Shown piece by piece: positions 5,678 to 5,844 of a stretch of DNA of 5,844 bases. Position 1 is the first letter of the stretch. Each line of letters begins with the position of its first letter. The stretch comes from Oceanobacillus_B kapialis (lineage in GTDB: Bacteria > Bacillota > Bacilli > Bacillales > Amphibacillaceae), in the NCBI RefSeq assembly GCF_042685265.1, contig NZ_JBHUMX010000017.1, one strand, 5' to 3'. The notes below the pieces were generated by a model. It was not told where the DNA came from, did not search any database, and saw nothing but the letters and a program-made list of their open reading frames with translations. The position numbers and the translations under genes are program-made.

Positions 5678-5844
5678 AAAGGCTGGGACATAACTAGCCT
5701 TAAGTAAGTAAAAAAGATTCCAGTTATCAAAAAATGATAGCTGGAATCTTTTTTGTTAGAGTTTGGGCTTGTATGTTGCATGGTGGCGGTGTACTTTCTT
5801 ATGTTCACCGCCATAAATGCAAATCCTAATTCATTTTCCACTTT
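5662..5844 (-). CDS. IS1182-like family transposase, C-terminal end, cut by the window
   Basis: Reading the minus strand in from the window edge gives an open frame of 60 codons and a stop at 5662-5664. Its start, KVENELGFAFMAVNIRKYTA, is the C-terminal signature I recognise from Bacillaceae IS1182-family DDE transposases, which are usually about 450-550 aa, so most of the gene lies outside. Downstream of that signature the frame passes through a terminator hairpin (DSSYHFLITGIFF) and the terminal motif (VMSQP), then stops in DNA antisense to the last codons of rodA, overlapping it by 16 nt. I cannot tell whether the outside part is intact. Family assignment rests on memory of this signature, not a search. 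Confidence 0.75.
   Translation of the reverse strand, partial: KVENELGFAFMAVNIRKYTATMQHTSPNSNKKDSSYHFLITGIFFTYLRLVMSQPFYLNR
5679..5701. repeat. Short inverted repeat in the IS terminal motif
   Basis: AAGGCT (5679-5684) is complementary to AGCCTT (5696-5701), with the 11-nt loop GGGACATAACT. It falls in the terminal motif of the IS and may be part of the structure the transposase recognises; the stem is too short and lacks a T-tract for a terminator. Confidence 0.5.
5711..5754. terminator. Bidirectional Rho-independent terminator
   Basis: AAAAAGATTCCAGTTATC (5711-5728) pairs with GATAGCTGGAATCTTTTT (5736-5753) over 18 bp with a single G-U wobble and a 7-nt loop AAAAAAT. The + strand ends in a T-run (5749-5754) and the minus strand in the complement of the A-run at 5711-5715, so it can work both ways. 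On the + strand it is the first strong terminator after rodA. On the minus strand it lies inside the transposase reading frame, before its stop codon. Confidence 0.88.

Larger units (their letters stand above)
5678..5844 (-). mobile_element. End of an IS1182-like insertion sequence
   Basis: The element end is marked by AAAAAGGCTGGGACATAAC (5676-5694), a motif that recurs at the ends of IS1182-like elements in low-GC Gram-positives. The transposase C-terminus follows on the minus strand. The exact boundary is uncertain by a few bases around 5678-5681, and the other end is beyond the window, so target duplication and the second inverted repeat cannot be checked. Its position directly after the rodA stop suggests insertion at or in place of the native rodA terminator. 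Confidence 0.65.

Overview
The window reads as a stretch of a low-GC Bacillota chromosome, most likely family Bacillaceae (an Oceanobacillus/Virgibacillus-type relative is a guess, not shown). The basis is AT-rich codon use, strong purine-rich Shine-Dalgarno sites, tRNA genes with encoded CCA directly after a 5S rRNA gene, and proteins closest in my memory to Bacillus subtilis ThiL, TsaE, TsaB, RimI and TsaD. The order 5S - tRNA-fMet - tRNA-Asp - thiL - tsaE - tsaB - rimI - tsaD matches the B. subtilis rrnE/trnE-ydiA-E region as I know it. All the host genes lie on the + strand.

Layout. (1) 1-104: 3' part of a 5S rRNA gene, the end of an rRNA operon. (2) 105-287: spacer carrying a 37-bp direct repeat. 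Its second copy runs into the real tRNA-fMet gene; its first copy carries only the first 14 nt of that tRNA and is followed by 115 nt of unassigned, foldable sequence. (3) 288-458: initiator tRNA-fMet and tRNA-Asp, closed by a strong Rho-independent terminator. (4) 589-4283: a probable promoter and a tightly packed operon thiL-tsaE-tsaB-rimI-tsaD. It combines the last step of thiamine diphosphate synthesis, the TsaB/TsaD/TsaE part of the tRNA t6A37 machinery, and a ribosomal-protein/TsaD-associated acetyltransferase. tsaB/rimI and rimI/tsaD overlap, which suggests translational coupling. (5) 4284-4504: a 221-bp non-coding gap packed with DnaA-box-like 9-mers, two perfect and six with one mismatch. 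(6) 4505-5677: a RodA/FtsW-family SEDS protein. (7) 5662-5844: the 3' end of a minus-strand IS1182-like transposase gene with a terminal GGCTGGGACATAAC motif and a bidirectional terminator hairpin, cut by the window edge.

The most notable items are the DnaA-box cluster, which sits in the same place (just after tsaD/gcp) as a known B. subtilis cluster but here lies upstream of rodA; the partial tRNA-fMet duplication in the rrn spacer; and the insertion-sequence end that abuts the rodA stop codon and appears to provide its terminator. No previously undescribed multi-gene system is evident: the protein-coding genes are all recognisable conserved families.
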